DNA of 64,000 bases from Dichotomocladium elegans (lineage: Eukaryota > Mucoromycota > Mucoromycetes > Mucorales > Lichtheimiaceae): positions 2,170,001 through 2,234,000 of the forward strand of contig JAIXMN010000002.1 in the NCBI GenBank assembly GCA_025716815.1, written 5' to 3'. The notes below the pieces were generated by a model, which saw only the letters and a program-made list of their open reading frames with translations, had not been told where the DNA came from and searched no databases. Positions 45,951-57,781 of this stretch are shown piece by piece (within the stretch, counting starts at the first letter, position 1; each line of letters starts with the position of its first letter). Made by a program: the position numbers and the translations under genes.

Positions 45951-46154
45951 GAAATTTCTTGTGATAAACCATGCTGCAGTAGATACAGCGGCGGATCATA
46001 TGCTCTTTTCATCGACTCTCTGATCCTTTAAGCGGTACAGAAGCTTGGAAACGTCCTGTTATTGCATTCCGAGGGTACTTGCATAATTTCTTTGTGATGA
46101 ACAAGGCTGCAGTAAATACAGCGGCGGGTCACATGCTCTTTTCATTGACGATTT
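45951..46154. repeat. direct repeat of about 70 bp, 134 bp apart
   Basis: Units at about 45951-46020 and 46085-46154 share the blocks TGCAGTA(G/A)ATACAGCGGCGG and ATGCTCTTTTCAT(C/T)GAC, about 85 percent identical. It directly follows dispersed-repeat copy B and precedes the MITE, so the three may be parts of one composite element. Confidence 0.85.
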
Positions 46155-46315
46155 CCATCATTTATTGATACTGTTTATTTTGGTTTTTTTTAGCCCTAGG
46201 CAGTTCGCATAGCGTATTTCAGCAATCGACATACCGTACGTGGTGCTGTAAGAAACGAAATTGTATTGGGCGTATTCAGAGGTCGGCTTGATAAGAATTG
46301 GATGTGCATTTATGT

Positions 46316-46491
46316 TATAGTGGCCGCCTGTTATAGTGGTACCCTCGGTTCAAGGAAATCGCATCATTATAATGAATTATCACTATAACGAACTGGAATA
46401 AGCCCTAGCTGGCAATTTTGTTCTTCATAAAGTGTATCGCTATAACGAATTATCATTATAACGAATATCACTGTAACGGGCGGCCACTGTA
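46316..46491. mobile_element. pogo/Tc1-type MITE, copy B
   Basis: A 176-bp element with left end TATAGTGGCCGCCTGTTATA and right end, reverse complemented, TACAGTGGCCGCCCGTTACA, both with outer TA. The interior is built of inverted copies of ATTATCACTATAACGAA and carries GGAATAAGC as in copy A. Copies A and B differ by many substitutions and a 14-bp length difference, so transposition was not very recent. Confidence 0.88.
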
Positions 46492-48168
46492 TTTTCCCGG
46501 CGATTCCATACTTGCCACCACGAGTGCCAATGGAAAGGTACAGCCCTTCCCTGGCGATAACGGAAACCGCCATCCCAAGGACGCTGACGATACAGATGTA
46601 ACCACATATTCATATCCTACACGCGGATACATTGATTGAAGCCAGCGGTCAGTATGCCTTTAGTGCTACTAAAGAATCTTGCTTCCAGTGCGAATCTTTC
46701 AATGGCACCAAGCTCATCGTCACATGAATTATCGGTTATCATTGCCGTCAAATGCATTGTCCATGGACAACGTGGCGTGAAGCCTATCAGTCCTCATATC
46801 AGCCTCCGCACCAAAGAGGATGGGATATCCACTTGTCCTGTGCTGTTGCCAAATTTCCTCATCATCATGCCTTCGCAATGCCGATGATAATCCATGAGGC
46901 ACAAGGCCGACCATGTCCCATGTGGGCATTCATCTCGGTGAACCATCATTTATAGAGAGTAGCTATACATTGCACTGTCGGAGCATCGCATCCTAACAAC
47001 ATACACGTGGTAGTAGAGGGTGGCACACTACCACTGGCATCCCCCACAAAACTAACGGGGTGGGGATGTATACATTCCTTTAACATTACGCCACCCCCAA
47101 TCTTTTAGTAACTCTATGGTGTTGTCTTATTTTCTCACAAGTATACATAGGTTTTTGTGTGACTGATGTGTGCTACAAGCATATTCAACATTGAATGTCA
47201 TACGTAAGGCTCATGAGGGGAGACATAAGTTTTTTTTTCGGTCCAACGACCAGTCAGCCAGGCACACTGAAATCCAGAAGATGACAAACACGGAATGTCA
47301 CGGGAAGACTTAGTTACCAAAGGGGCAGGGGCCAGAAAGACTAAACCACAAAACCATCATAGCCTCCACCATTACTTGACAAATCATATTATTGTACACT
47401 CTGCAAAATGAATCAGACGGACGATCGGTGAGGTATACTAAAAATTGAGAGGGAAACGTGATGTATACAGTATTCCAAGCTATTACCGCCCGACCGGTCT
47501 GGGCACCTTTTCCTTTTTCTTTGGTATCACATTATAAAATCATCTTTACGCAAGATGACTCTTATGCTGTGTCCAGGGAAAGACAGATAATGAGCGGGAA
47601 AAGCGTTCGTTGATGGGCCAAACTAAGGTTTGGTTAGGTCATCGCCGGGATTCGAGGACCGCATACATATATACACATGCCATATATTCCATTGGAAGGT
47701 TGGTGAAAGAAAAAAACCCGCCTTTTCTTCCTTGCCATATTCCCGAGAAACACTTCATCTTGTGAGAAGAGCTTCGTCTGCTTCTGTCTCAATGTACATA
47801 CAGTAAATTTTTCCGAAAACTAAGGTCCCACAAAATTTTGAGACACAGCATGCAGCCGCGCAACGTTCTCCATGGACTTCATTAGATCGACAAAAAGAGA
47901 TAAGAGCAGAAAAACATGCCCTTTGTTCGCTTACATTTACGACAATGAATCGCTTTGATAAATATAGGCAAACCCCGGAGGATGCAATAAATAAAGCAAG
48001 TTGGAGCGATACCTTGAATGGACGTGGCCTGTTGCCGCAGCAAAAAGATTTAGAGAAAAAAAAAAGTTTTTTTGCGGACTATCAATTTTGGCTAAGGAAT
48101 TCTCACTATAAAACCAATGTTAGTGTCCCCCACTGATGTTTCCTTCCTTTTTTCATCCGTAACAAAAG
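46492..48168. other. intergenic between MITE and EF-1alpha
   Basis: No gene recognised. A possible lone transposon end, TACAGTAAATTTTTCCGAAA, lies at about 47801-47820. A 63-codon frame at 47945-48136 is lysine-rich and without relatives known to me. Confidence 0.4.
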
Positions 48169-48268
48169 GTGAGTTGATCCATCCATCTATTAAACATCCA
48201 TCATGTATGAGTGGATGGATGTTATTGCAAGATCTCTGAACAGATGTATTGATTCACCACGTTGTTAG
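48169..48268 (+). promoter_or_regulatory. probable 5-prime UTR intron of tef1
   Basis: AAAAG|GTGAGT donor and GTTGTTAG acceptor lie 100 nt apart and end 9 nt before the start codon. Leader introns are common in EF-1alpha genes and often raise expression. Confidence 0.6.
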
Positions 48269-48277
48269 CCAATCACC

Positions 48278-49741
48278 ATGGGTAAGGAGAAGACTCACGT
48301 TAACGTCGTCGTCATCGGTCACGTCGATTCCGTAAGTGCAATTGACTTTGTTCATCCGACTGCAGTCTGGAAATGAAGAATCACAATAACTAATGTATGT
48401 CTTCTCAATGTGCTGCAGGGCAAGTCCACCACTACCGGTCACTTGATCTACAAGTGCGGTGGTATTGACAAGCGTACCATCGAGAAGTTCGAGAAGGAGG
48501 CTGCTGAACTCGGTAAGGGTTCCTTCAAGTACGCCTGGGTTCTTGACAAGCTTAAGGCCGAGCGTGAGCGTGGTATCACCATCGATATCGCCTTGTGGAA
48601 GTTCGAGACTCCCAAGTACTTCGTCACTGTCATTGATGCCCCCGGCCATCGTGATTTCATCAAGAACATGATTACCGGTACCTCCCAGGCTGATTGCGGT
48701 ATCCTCATCATTGCTGCTGGTACTGGTGAGTTCGAGGCTGGTATCTCCAAGGATGGCCAGACCCGTGAGCACGCTCTTCTTGCTTTCACCCTTGGTGTCC
48801 GCCAGTTGATCGTTGCCATCAACAAGATGGACTCGACCAAGTACTCCGAGGCCCGTTACAACGAAATCGTCAAGGAAGTCTCTGGCTTCATCAAGAAGAT
48901 CGGTTTCAACCCCAAGTCTGTTCCCTTCGTCCCCATCTCTGGCTGGAACGGTGATAACATGTTGGAGGAGTCCTCCAACATGCCCTGGTTCAAGGGATGG
49001 AACAAGGAGACCAAGGCTGGTTCCAAGACTGGCAAGACTCTTCTTGAGGCTATCGATGCCATTGAGCCCCCTGTCCGTCCCTCGGACAAGCCCCTCCGTC
49101 TTCCCCTCCAGGATGTCTACAAGATCGGTGGTATCGGTACCGTCCCTGTCGGTCGTGTTGAGACTGGTGTCATCAAGGCTGGTATGATCGTTACCTTCGC
49201 CCCTGCCAACGTCACCACTGAAGTCAAGTCCGTCGAAATGCACCACGAGCAGCTCGCTGAGGGTGTTCCCGGTGACAACGTCGGTTTCAACGTCAAGAAC
49301 GTTTCCGTCAAGGATATCCGCCGTGGTAACGTCTGCTCTGACTCCAAGAACGACCCTGCCAAGGAGGCCGGCTCTTTCACCGCCCAGGTCATCGTCTTGA
49401 ACCACCCTGGTCAGATCGGCGCTGGCTACTCCCCTGTCTTGGATTGCCACACCGCTCACATTGCCTGCAAGTTCGCTGAGCTTCTCGAGAAGATCGATCG
49501 TCGTTCCGGTAAGAAGCTTGAGGACTCTCCCAAGTTCATCAAGTCCGGTGACTCCGCCATCGTCAAGATGATTCCCTCGAAGCCCATGTGCGTTGAGTCC
49601 TACACTGAGTACCCCCCTCTCGGTCGTTTCGCCGTCCGTGACATGCGTCAGACCGTTGCTGTCGGTGTCATCAAGTCCGTCGAGAAGGTTGAGAAGGGTG
49701 GCAAGGTCACCAAGGCTGCCCAGAAGGCCGGCAAGAAATAA
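48278..49741 (+). CDS. tef1: translation elongation factor EF-1alpha
   Basis: GTPase that delivers aminoacyl-tRNA to the ribosome. Exons 48278-48331 and 48419-49741 give 458 residues, the standard length. The P-loop GHVDSGKSTT spans the single coding intron; DAPGHRDF and NKMD follow, then [14 protein letters not shown] (domain 2) and [20 protein letters not shown] with [20 protein letters not shown] (domain 3) before the basic tail. Strong C-ending codon bias marks very high expression. An AATAAA signal lies at 49805-49810. The minus-strand 401-codon frame is a shadow of this bias. Confidence 0.99.
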
Positions 49742-49935
49742 GCGTCTTCATGACATGTCAATGTATTGCCTCTTTCCTGCATTAAGGGCGTAAGCCTTTG
49801 TACCAATAAAAAATATCATCTGAATACAGTATATAGAACGAGTGTTGGTTTGCTCTAGGCTCATTGATATTGTTATTGGTTCTTTTTGTTGATGCATTGA
49901 TAGTATTATGTACATTATACTGCAATCATGATCAG

Positions 49936-50450
49936 TTAAAAACGATATCTAGCACGACTGACGCTGACCAGGAACTTTTTTGGGTTACTTGCGGTGTCGT
50001 GGTAACCGATGGGGCCGACATCACAGTCGGCACAGGAGAGGTATTTTACGGTGTCGACCGTCTTGGAGAAACCGACGTTCTCGAAGTCCATCATGTTACC
50101 CAGCTTCCAGAAGTATATTTCGGCCTTTTCGTTTTCTGCTGCTCTTTGCTGTTCTTCGTCGATAGGGATGCCTGAGAGTACCGTCTCGGGAAGAGCTAGC
50201 TACATATATAGAGAGATCCGTCAAACGCGAGCTCTTCAGGGCGGCCGCCCTCAAAAAGCTTTATGATTTTGTTTCGTAATACCTTGTTATCCGCGCATTC
50301 AATCAATTCGGCAGCGCCTTTTCGAATGACAAGGCATCGACAGCGGGCAATCGGACAAAAAATGTCACCGCGGTTCTTGCCTGTGTTGGGATCGACAATG
50401 GCGTTGAGTGGATCGGGGAGTTTGTGGAAAGGAATTGGTTCAGTAGCCAT
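49936..50450 (-). CDS. dss4: Mss4/Dss4 (RABIF) Rab-binding zinc protein
   Basis: Two reading-frame blocks form one family member. The first (50450-50204) reads IFCPIARCRCLVIRKGAAEL with a CxxxxCxC zinc half-site. The second (50171-49936) reads FWKLGNMMDFENVGFSKTVD, then YLSCADCDVGPIGYHDT with the second CxxC, ending SRARYRF. FENVGF and CADCDVGPIG are the Mss4 signatures. The protein (160 residues as modelled) should act as a guanine-nucleotide-free chaperone of exocytic Rab GTPases. Joining the blocks in frame needs a 32-nt intron (50203-50172, GTAGCT...CTCAG); no longer GT-AG option in that interval restores the frame, so a non-canonical junction is the alternative. Confidence 0.85.
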
Positions 50451-53344
50451 TTGGTGTGTTTGTTTCTATTGAGCAGGAATAAGGGGGGGGGCGGAAGATA
50501 AAGTCAGGCGTGAGTGAGACCGAGAGCGAGAAAAAGAATGTATGTACGTGTATGTGTGCGTATGCGTCCCGCAAAGATATAAAGTTGGAAAGAAGCGGCA
50601 ATGCTCCCGGTTTGGCGTGTTTCCTGTGTGTTCCTGATTATTGGCTGGGTCTGAGAACCCTGCTCTAGCACCCTTCCCCACGCCCGCCTGCCCGCGCCTC
50701 GCTGGCCTTTTTTTTTATATTGTTCAGTCACACGTGTTCAACAGAGGAGGAAAGGTGCTATGGGAAAGAAAAAAATAAATTAGCGAAGTACGGGAGACGA
50801 GGAGAACGAGTTGGGTAAGTGCTGGACGCGAAGCTGCGCTGAGCCTTAGCAAAAAGATTAGGGGGTGCGAGAGCGGCGGGACATTGTTATTGAAGATGGA
50901 GGAAGGACACCGCAGAGCGACTAAGTGCGCAGGGCATGGACCCATCTGGCAAGACTTAGCATCATCCGGGAGAGGGAGTACGACCTTAGAAGATGAACTA
51001 TGTAGTCTTGCTGCGCGGATAACTGACGTGGAGCGCCGCATAGGACGAAGCGTTTCATACATAGAAGGAAAGGTGGAGGGCGTAGAATGTGAAGAGATGG
51101 GCCCATAGGCGTTCCTCCAGAAGATATGTCAATCGGTGGTCGGAAGCCCCAGCCACACAAGATGCGGATGAAGGTGCCCGTAACCGAGCAAAGCATGGTG
51201 GAAAGCACTGGGTGAATAGTTCAGATATAGTAATGGAAAGAAGATGGGATGAAAAGGTGGGACCATGCTCGATCCTCGAGATGGGTGAGGGCGCTGTAAG
51301 TCCCCGGAAAAAGATAATGAAATGGTATATACCGACATTACTGGTCGAGAGCAGAGAGGTACAGTAGCTTTCCAACAAAATAAAGATCAATAAATATCAG
51401 AGATAATTGTCACGCTCGCGGCTATGGAACAAAGGACACGGTATTCAACTCCAGGCATACCCGCCACATTGTGTATCCAGGACCACCCGCGAGATTCCGG
51501 GACCAGTGCAGGCGTGCCGAGATCCACCATCGCGGCGGTAATGGTCAGGTACCTGCACCTCTGCTGCTTACCAGAAGACGCAGGTGAACTACTACCAGCG
51601 CAAACGATTGATTTCTAGCCGGTCCTATAAGGGTTTTCTGGGCCCTGTCGCAAGGCTTAAATGTGATAAACAAGATGCTTCTGGTTACAACTCGATCCGA
51701 TGTGTAATGGAGCGGGAGGCATTCCAAAGGTGAGTCGGCTGTGCATAGAGCTGTCATCTACGAAATGCAGCCTGCATTGGGCAATATAGTATAGACTCGA
51801 TCTTTTCACCATTCTGCCAACACTCTCACTTGGACATATGCTTGCTCACTGTACAACGCATACACCAGTGGACACGACACGCTAGGCGCACGATACGTTT
51901 CTCAATATAGCTCCAAAAAAAAAAAACGCTACATACGCTGGCGATGCTAGATCTATACAATATATCCTCATTGTACGATAGGGATTGTATCCTATACTTA
52001 TGTTGGCAAGTCAAACTTCCAATCTTGAATCCACCTCAGCTTTGAATACATGCATTTTAGTTTACGCAGGAGGTAATGAGATAGAACTCCAAAACATTGT
52101 CCTGATTAAAAAATAAAAAATCCTGCAGCGTAGAGACAGGGGACAAGGAGGGGATTAGGTGTTAATTGACGCAGTACCCACGTGGATTGTAGGGATCTAT
52201 TGAATTTGGTAATGATTAAAGAGAAGTGAGGGGGATATCATTTGGCATTGATTGTGCATATGCAATAACACAAGAACGTTGTTGACATGGATTGACTTTG
52301 CGGGCATATTTTTATTTGCATCAGACTACATACGGTAGACATCCCTTACTGGGAGTGCTCATGTTTGGCGCGCCATGAAATCGCTGTACCTGAGTATATT
52401 TACGTTCCTGAGGGTTCTCTCATGATGAAGTATGCGTATAACAGAACAGTATGCAGGAGCATTGCTGTTATTCGCCCCCTCCCCCGACCAACCCCCGCCC
52501 GTTGTTGGAAGTGTCTGAGTGGAATAAGATTATAAGTCTTTTGATTTGATAGAGACACTTTTATGCCAATATAACTGGAACTTGGCCTTCGGTTGGCTTG
52601 CTAGGAGGTAGTGAATTTTTTTTTTCGTGTGACCAACGTCGTACAATAAAGGATTGGTTTGACCAAAGAATACAAGTTAGACCCTCTCTCCAGCTGGATG
52701 AACATCCAAAATGAAATTCAGCTGACGCACAACGGGACCGGGATCACTCATTGCAGCCGATCCGAACGAGGAAGGACCGAAGGTTGTTTATTCCTTCATT
52801 CCAGCGACCTTTGCATCACCACTTCGTAATCCAAGTCAAAGTGGAAAGCCTAGGGGGTTGTGGACTGGGAGATTATGGGGTGAGTAAGGTAATGCATGGC
52901 TCCAATGACCCAAGACCCAAACAGCCCATAGACAGGTTTGGGTTAATCACACAGGATCCTATTGTGTTCCCAAACTGGGATTCCGCTTGGCGGGTTCTTT
53001 GTTTTGTCCACTCCTACCCTCGACTCTTTTTCTTTAGCCTCCACTCTCGGTCGACCCGTCTGAAAAATGGAGGAGGAAGATATAAAAATATAATTATAAA
53101 CATTGCTGGTTTCCAAAGCGTTGCTCCAAAAACAAAAGCGGGGTACACAAAAGGGAGAGAGCAGAGTAACCATTTTTTTTCAGATCCAATGATATCATCT
53201 CCATGACCCGATTGCTCCGAATGTTTATCACTAGGACGGTCTGGGTTCTTCCTTTCCCAATTCCCTTTAAACGCGCTCTTCTCTCTTTTTTCGCTCGCAT
53301 TTTTCTCCCTTTTATTTTTATTATCATCTTTTTTATTCCATATC
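50451..53344. other. 2.9 kb intergenic region, no supported gene
   Basis: Contains the Mss4 promoter side and many short frames in all phases. Frames at 50884-51108 and 52751-53206 have no family similarity. An A-run lies at 51917-51926. The last 150 bp before 53345 form a pyrimidine-rich leader, with TATAAAA at about 53081-53087. Confidence 0.45.
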
Positions 53345-54946
53345 ATGGCTGAGAGCAACACCACCGAATTCGTTCCCACTCCCGCTGTCCAGGCCGCCAT
53401 CGATAACGCCGTCAAGTCGATCGATATTCATGCTATTTTGTCCAAGCTGCAAGAGTCGCGCGATAGCCCTGCTGAGGACGCGATCATTCCTGCTGTTGCC
53501 GAAGCACCTGCTGCCAAGGAGAGCGACGCGGTGAAGGCCGCCATTGACACCGCTGTGGACGCTGGGTCTGTCGATCTGGATGGCATTGTAGAGAAGGTCG
53601 TAAGTGACAAGGAGGAGCAGGCTGCTGCGGCTGAAGAAAAGGCTGCCAAGGAAGCTGAAGAGGCTGCCCGTCTTGCCGCTGAGAAGAAGGCTGCTGAGGA
53701 AGCCGAGGCTGCTCGTCGTGCTGAGGAGGAGCGTCTCGCTGAGGAGGCCCGCAAGGCCGAGGAGGAACGTATCGCCGCTGAGAAGGCGGCGGAGGAAGCC
53801 GAGGCTGCTCGTCGTGCTGAGGAGGAGCGTCTCGCTGAGGAGGAACGCAAGGCTGCTGAGGAAGCTGCCCGTATTGCCGCTGAGAAGAAGGCTGCTGAGG
53901 AAGCCGAGGCTGCTCGTCGTGCCGAGGAGGAGCGTCTTGCCGAGGAGGCCCGCAAGGCCGAAGAGGAACGTATCGCCGCTGAAAAGAAGGCTGCTGAGGA
54001 GGCCGAGGCTGCTCGTCGCGCTGAGGAGGAGCGTCGCGCTGAGGAGGAGCGTCTCGCTGAGGAGGCCCGCAAGGCCGAGGAGGAACGTAAGGCTGCTGAG
54101 GAGGCTGCCCGTATTGCCGCTGAGAAGAAGGCGGCAGAGGAGGCCGAGGCTGCTCGTCGTGCTGAGGAGGAGCGTCTCGCCGAGGAGGCCCGCAAGGCCG
54201 AAGAAGAACGTATTGCCGCTGAAAAGAAGGCTGCTGAGGAGGCCGAGGCTGCTCGTCGCGCTGAAGAGGAACGCCTTGCCGAGGAGGCCCGCAAGGCCGA
54301 GGAGGAGGCTGCCCGTCTTGCCGCTGAGAAGAAGGCTGCTGAGGAAGCCGAGGCTGCTCGTCGCGCTGAGGAAGAGCGTCGCGCTGAGGAGGCCCGCAAG
54401 GCCGAGGAGGAACGTAAGGCTGCTGAGGAGGCTGCCCGTATTGCCGCTGAAAAGAAGGCTGCCGAGGAGGCCGAGGCTGCTCGTCGCGCTGAGGAAGAGC
54501 GTCGCGCTGAGGAGGCCCGTAAGGCCGAGGAGGAACGTAAGGCTGCTGAGGAGGCTGCCCGTATTGCCGCTGAAAAGAAGGCTGCCGAGGAGGCCGAGGC
54601 TGCTCGTCGCGCTGAGGAAGAGCGTCGCGCTGAGGAGGCCCGTAAGGCCGAGGAGGAACGTAAGGCTGCTGAGGAGGCTGCCCGTATTGCCGCTGAGAAG
54701 AAGGCTGCGGAGGAGGCCGAGGCTGCTCGCCTCGAAGCAGAGAACGCACGGATCGCTGCAGAAAAGAAGGCCGAAGAACAAGCTAAGGTCTCCCAGGATA
54801 TCCAGCGACCCCAGCCAGCAGCTGCCGTGGCCCCGGCTGCTAGTGATGTGAACCCCACCGCACCTACTCCTGCACAGCCTGCCAAGGAAACCAGCGCACC
54901 CGCTGAATCGCCAGAAGCCAAGAGCAGCAAATGCTGTATCATGTAA
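53345..54946 (+). CDS. long Ala/Glu/Arg/Lys coiled-coil repeat protein with CaaX end
   Basis: Single-exon protein of 533 residues. An N-terminal segment (residues 1-95) has two related amphipathic stretches ([20 protein letters not shown] and [20 protein letters not shown]). About 370 residues of uninterrupted charged heptad-like sequence follow, built from modules such as [20 protein letters not shown] and ARKAEEER, predicting a long single helix or coiled coil. A Pro/Ala-rich linker leads to the terminus KSSKCCIM, a CaaX box (C530-C-I-M) whose final Met favours farnesylation, with a neighbouring cysteine that could be palmitoylated. It is therefore likely a membrane-tethered rod on the cytosolic side. 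No family beyond generic coiled coils is recognised. Long antisense frames come from codon bias. Confidence 0.85.
   Translation: MAESNTTEFVPTPAVQAAIDNAVKSIDIHAILSKLQESRDSPAEDAIIPAVAEAPAAKESDAVKAAIDTAVDAGSVDLDGIVEKVVSDKEEQAAAAEEKAAKEAEEAARLAAEKKAAEEAEAARRAEEERLAEEARKAEEERIAAEKAAEEAEAARRAEEERLAEEERKAAEEAARIAAEKKAAEEAEAARRAEEERLAEEARKAEEERIAAEKKAAEEAEAARRAEEERRAEEERLAEEARKAEEERKAAEEAARIAAEKKAAEEAEAARRAEEERLAEEARKAEEERIAAEKKAAEEAEAARRAEEERLAEEARKAEEEAARLAAEKKAAEEAEAARRAEEERRAEEARKAEEERKAAEEAARIAAEKKAAEEAEAARRAEEERRAEEARKAEEERKAAEEAARIAAEKKAAEEAEAARRAEEERRAEEARKAEEERKAAEEAARIAAEKKAAEEAEAARLEAENARIAAEKKAEEQAKVSQDIQRPQPAAAVAPAASDVNPTAPTPAQPAKETSAPAESPEAKSSKCCIM
54358..54726 (+). repeat. three 123-bp (41-codon) near-identical repeats
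   Basis: Units starting at 54358, 54481 and 54604 (each at TCGTCGCGCTGAGGAAGAGC) differ at only a few bases, while upstream modules are more diverged and vary in length. This indicates recent expansion by unequal crossing-over. Confidence 0.93.
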
Positions 54947-57781
54947 AAGTTTTAATATCATCACCTGCTTGCCGCGGGTCCGCTTGTAGTATTCCCATCC
55001 TCCTTCCATCTACCTCATAACAGTCGCACAGTCTCACACAGCACATACTCTATCACCGGTCTTATTTTCCCATTTGTTATCTGTATGTAATCTCAGTATC
55101 TGAAATAAACATAAAGCAGGACACACATGTCTTTACATATGCAGTCGCCATCTGTCATCATTTATTTATCTCCCTACATGGGTTTACAACCTTGGCATGA
55201 GCCGTTGCTGCAGGTCCCTCGGAATTAGCCACCGTACAACTGTAAAAATGCTCCCCTGTTCCTTCGTACGACAAGGAGCATTTTTTTCATGTTTCATTGA
55301 TGGCATTTCAGGGCCCATTTCTGTTCACATGAATATGGAACCCTTGTCTGGAGCAACGCCGTCCTTGATGGATCGCGAGAATCACCATTTCATACGTGAA
55401 TCGGTCATATATTCAATAAAGGAATCCTCGTCTCAAGAATCTGTCCTATTACATACTTAACGCGCTCCCCAGTCCACTCCCCTAAAATTCGACATTTTGT
55501 TTTCTGGCGATTTGCCCTAGGGCAAGTGGTGTGTGTGTGTGTGGGGTGGGCGATGATGCGAATGTAAGCCCATCGGTCATCGGAGTGAGTCTCTCTCTAC
55601 TGCTAAAAATATCGATTACCAATTCACCCATGTGAATCTCATTTTACTTTTGATATCGCGACTGTTGTACAAAGAACGAAAGAAAATTATACATTTTCCA
55701 AATCAAGGCGCGCGCCATCCAATTGCGAAGTCGTCAGACAGCAACAATAAAAGTCGCTTCTGCCAAAAATTCTCTACGTAAGATAACAATGCTAATGTTG
55801 CATATGCGGAAATAAGATGTCGCAAATTCATCTGTTTAAAGTACCCAGCTTTTCGGGATTTTGCCTATACGCATTTTACAATCGTTTTTTTAGCTATGAC
55901 GGGCAGGGCCATGTCAGTGACGAGCAAGCTGTCCTAAATCTGTAGACTATATCGCTGATGAGAAAATGTACTCTCCCTCAACTGTCTGTTCTCACATCGT
56001 ATACTTCATAAGACCTGATGAAGACTTTTTTATAAGAATTAGTCGAGACTCGGGAAAGACATCCTCGTTCCCGGTACAAAAGAAAGGGCGATGCAAAACC
56101 CCGAGTCGCTAGCCTGGCGGAATCGGCGAAGTCATCAGCCAAGCATCTCTATTCAATGGATTATTATGTCTATAATTTCTGTCGCTAACATGATTTGTCA
56201 GGTGAAGTCAAATTTATGAAACCAATATTTTTCCTACTCATCGTCTCCTTAGAGAAGTAATCCATGCAGTAAGAGATCAGTATAATGAGTACAGAGTTCT
56301 CGTATGCTTTCCGCGCTACAGTATGGATTATACGGCTTACAGATTTAGATCTTGTATCCGTCTTCATAACCCCAAAGTCCCGCTCACCGTCCCTTATTTC
56401 TTTTAATTAGGCCGTGTTTTTATGTTTCTAATACATGGATCATATTCACGAGGATAGTATACTTGAGATATTTATCGTCTGCTCCTATGTAGCAAGTGTT
56501 ACCACTCACACATAGCGAAGTGCACCGAAAGGCTACCGCCTTGCAGAAAACATCGGAGAACTCCGGCGAGTGATCCAGGAAGATCAAAGGCTAGTACCCA
56601 GAGACATAAGTTCTGGAATCCCGCTGCCTCCGGGCTCGTGGATTGTGCCTTTCCACAGGACCAATAATTGCTCTATTTTTTCTTCAGTTTCTGAAATTCT
56701 GGTATCCACATACACATAACACACACGTACCGCACCCCACAAAATCATCTCGTTTCCTCTCCCTTCCGACCGCTCCACCCTCGCGAAGCCTGAATCACTA
56801 TATACTGCTCACTCGTCGTTCCTGCGCGGTGCATTCGCTAATCCCTACATATGTATTCCTCCAGGGCACTACGAGAAATAACCTTATACCGTCTGTCAAA
56901 TTGATGTGCAGATTTTCAGCAAGGCAGAGAAAAAGAGGGAGTGCGGGCTTCCATGCCGCGTCTTTCCGTTCGGTGAAGTGAGCGCCATGATGTTCCTTGT
57001 TGTGGACATTACGCAGAAACTAGCCGAATTATCTTTGGGATGATAAGCGAGGTCCTCATCATTGTCCAGAAACCCTTTATGAAGCCCTTACCACCCATGG
57101 GTCCTTCTCTGTATCTCCTTCTCACCATTGAGAGTCGATCATCCCATTTTCAAGCTCGTTTGCGACATAATGGTCCTGGAGGCTGTTGCGAGAATTCATT
57201 ACATGAAGCGGTTCGGCGAGGAATAAAGGCTCAGAAACAAAACAACGTGGCCGGTCACTGTAGATATAGTTCTAGAAGAACTAATAGAGATGATCTATGT
57301 AATGGTTGGCATTCTCCATCGCCTTTTGTGAGGAACACCATCCATCGCCCAGTGATACTGCTTTGCTTGTCGATCCTGACAGGATTCAGTTGAGGGAAAG
57401 AAGCCGATATTAACACGTGAAACAATAGACGGAAACGCATGCAGTACTGTAGCCAGCACTTGTTGAATGAAGAATGGGGCGTCATCTGCCTTGCTGAGAC
57501 GTAAGGGTGCCGTTGGACACATTGTTGCGCAGAGAAAGAGATATAGGCTGTAGCCTTTCTAACATACGTGATCATGCTGTTTTCTTCGTCTCCAATGAGG
57601 CGAATTATATACACTGGTACAGCATGCGCACTTGCGGGGTACTGTCATACGGAATGGCGCAGGGATGCAAATGGATCATGGGATGGGATGCCATGTGAGT
57701 TCAGGTCATGTTCTAAAGTCGGTGGCAAAAAAATCTTTGACCTTTTGGGCTCCCTTTCTTTCGCTTCCATAGCATTAAGTC
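54947..57781. other. 2.8 kb intergenic region, no supported gene
   Basis: Starts with the coiled-coil gene 3-prime UTR (AATAAA near 55104). An 11-bp inverted repeat AAAAATGCTCC/GGAGCATTTTT lies at 55244-55285, and a GT run at about 55532-55543. Frames near 57040-57393 and 57255-57614 on opposite strands have no recognisable product. Confidence 0.45.

Noticed and set aside
47945..48136. 63-codon frame upstream of tef1
   Set aside because: Short, Lys-rich by A-runs, and ends within the likely tef1 promoter.
48254..49459. 401-codon minus-strand frame opposite EF-1alpha
   Set aside because: Known shadow effect of strong codon bias in tef1 genes.
52751..53206. 151-codon plus-strand frame starting with TTG
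   Set aside because: Uses a non-ATG start and resembles no family; overlaps the leader of the coiled-coil gene.
53333..55009. Long antisense frames (up to 558 codons) and a second plus-strand frame over the coiled-coil gene
   Set aside because: They follow from biased GCN/GAG/CGN codon use in the repeat protein; their translations are low-complexity with no start context or family.
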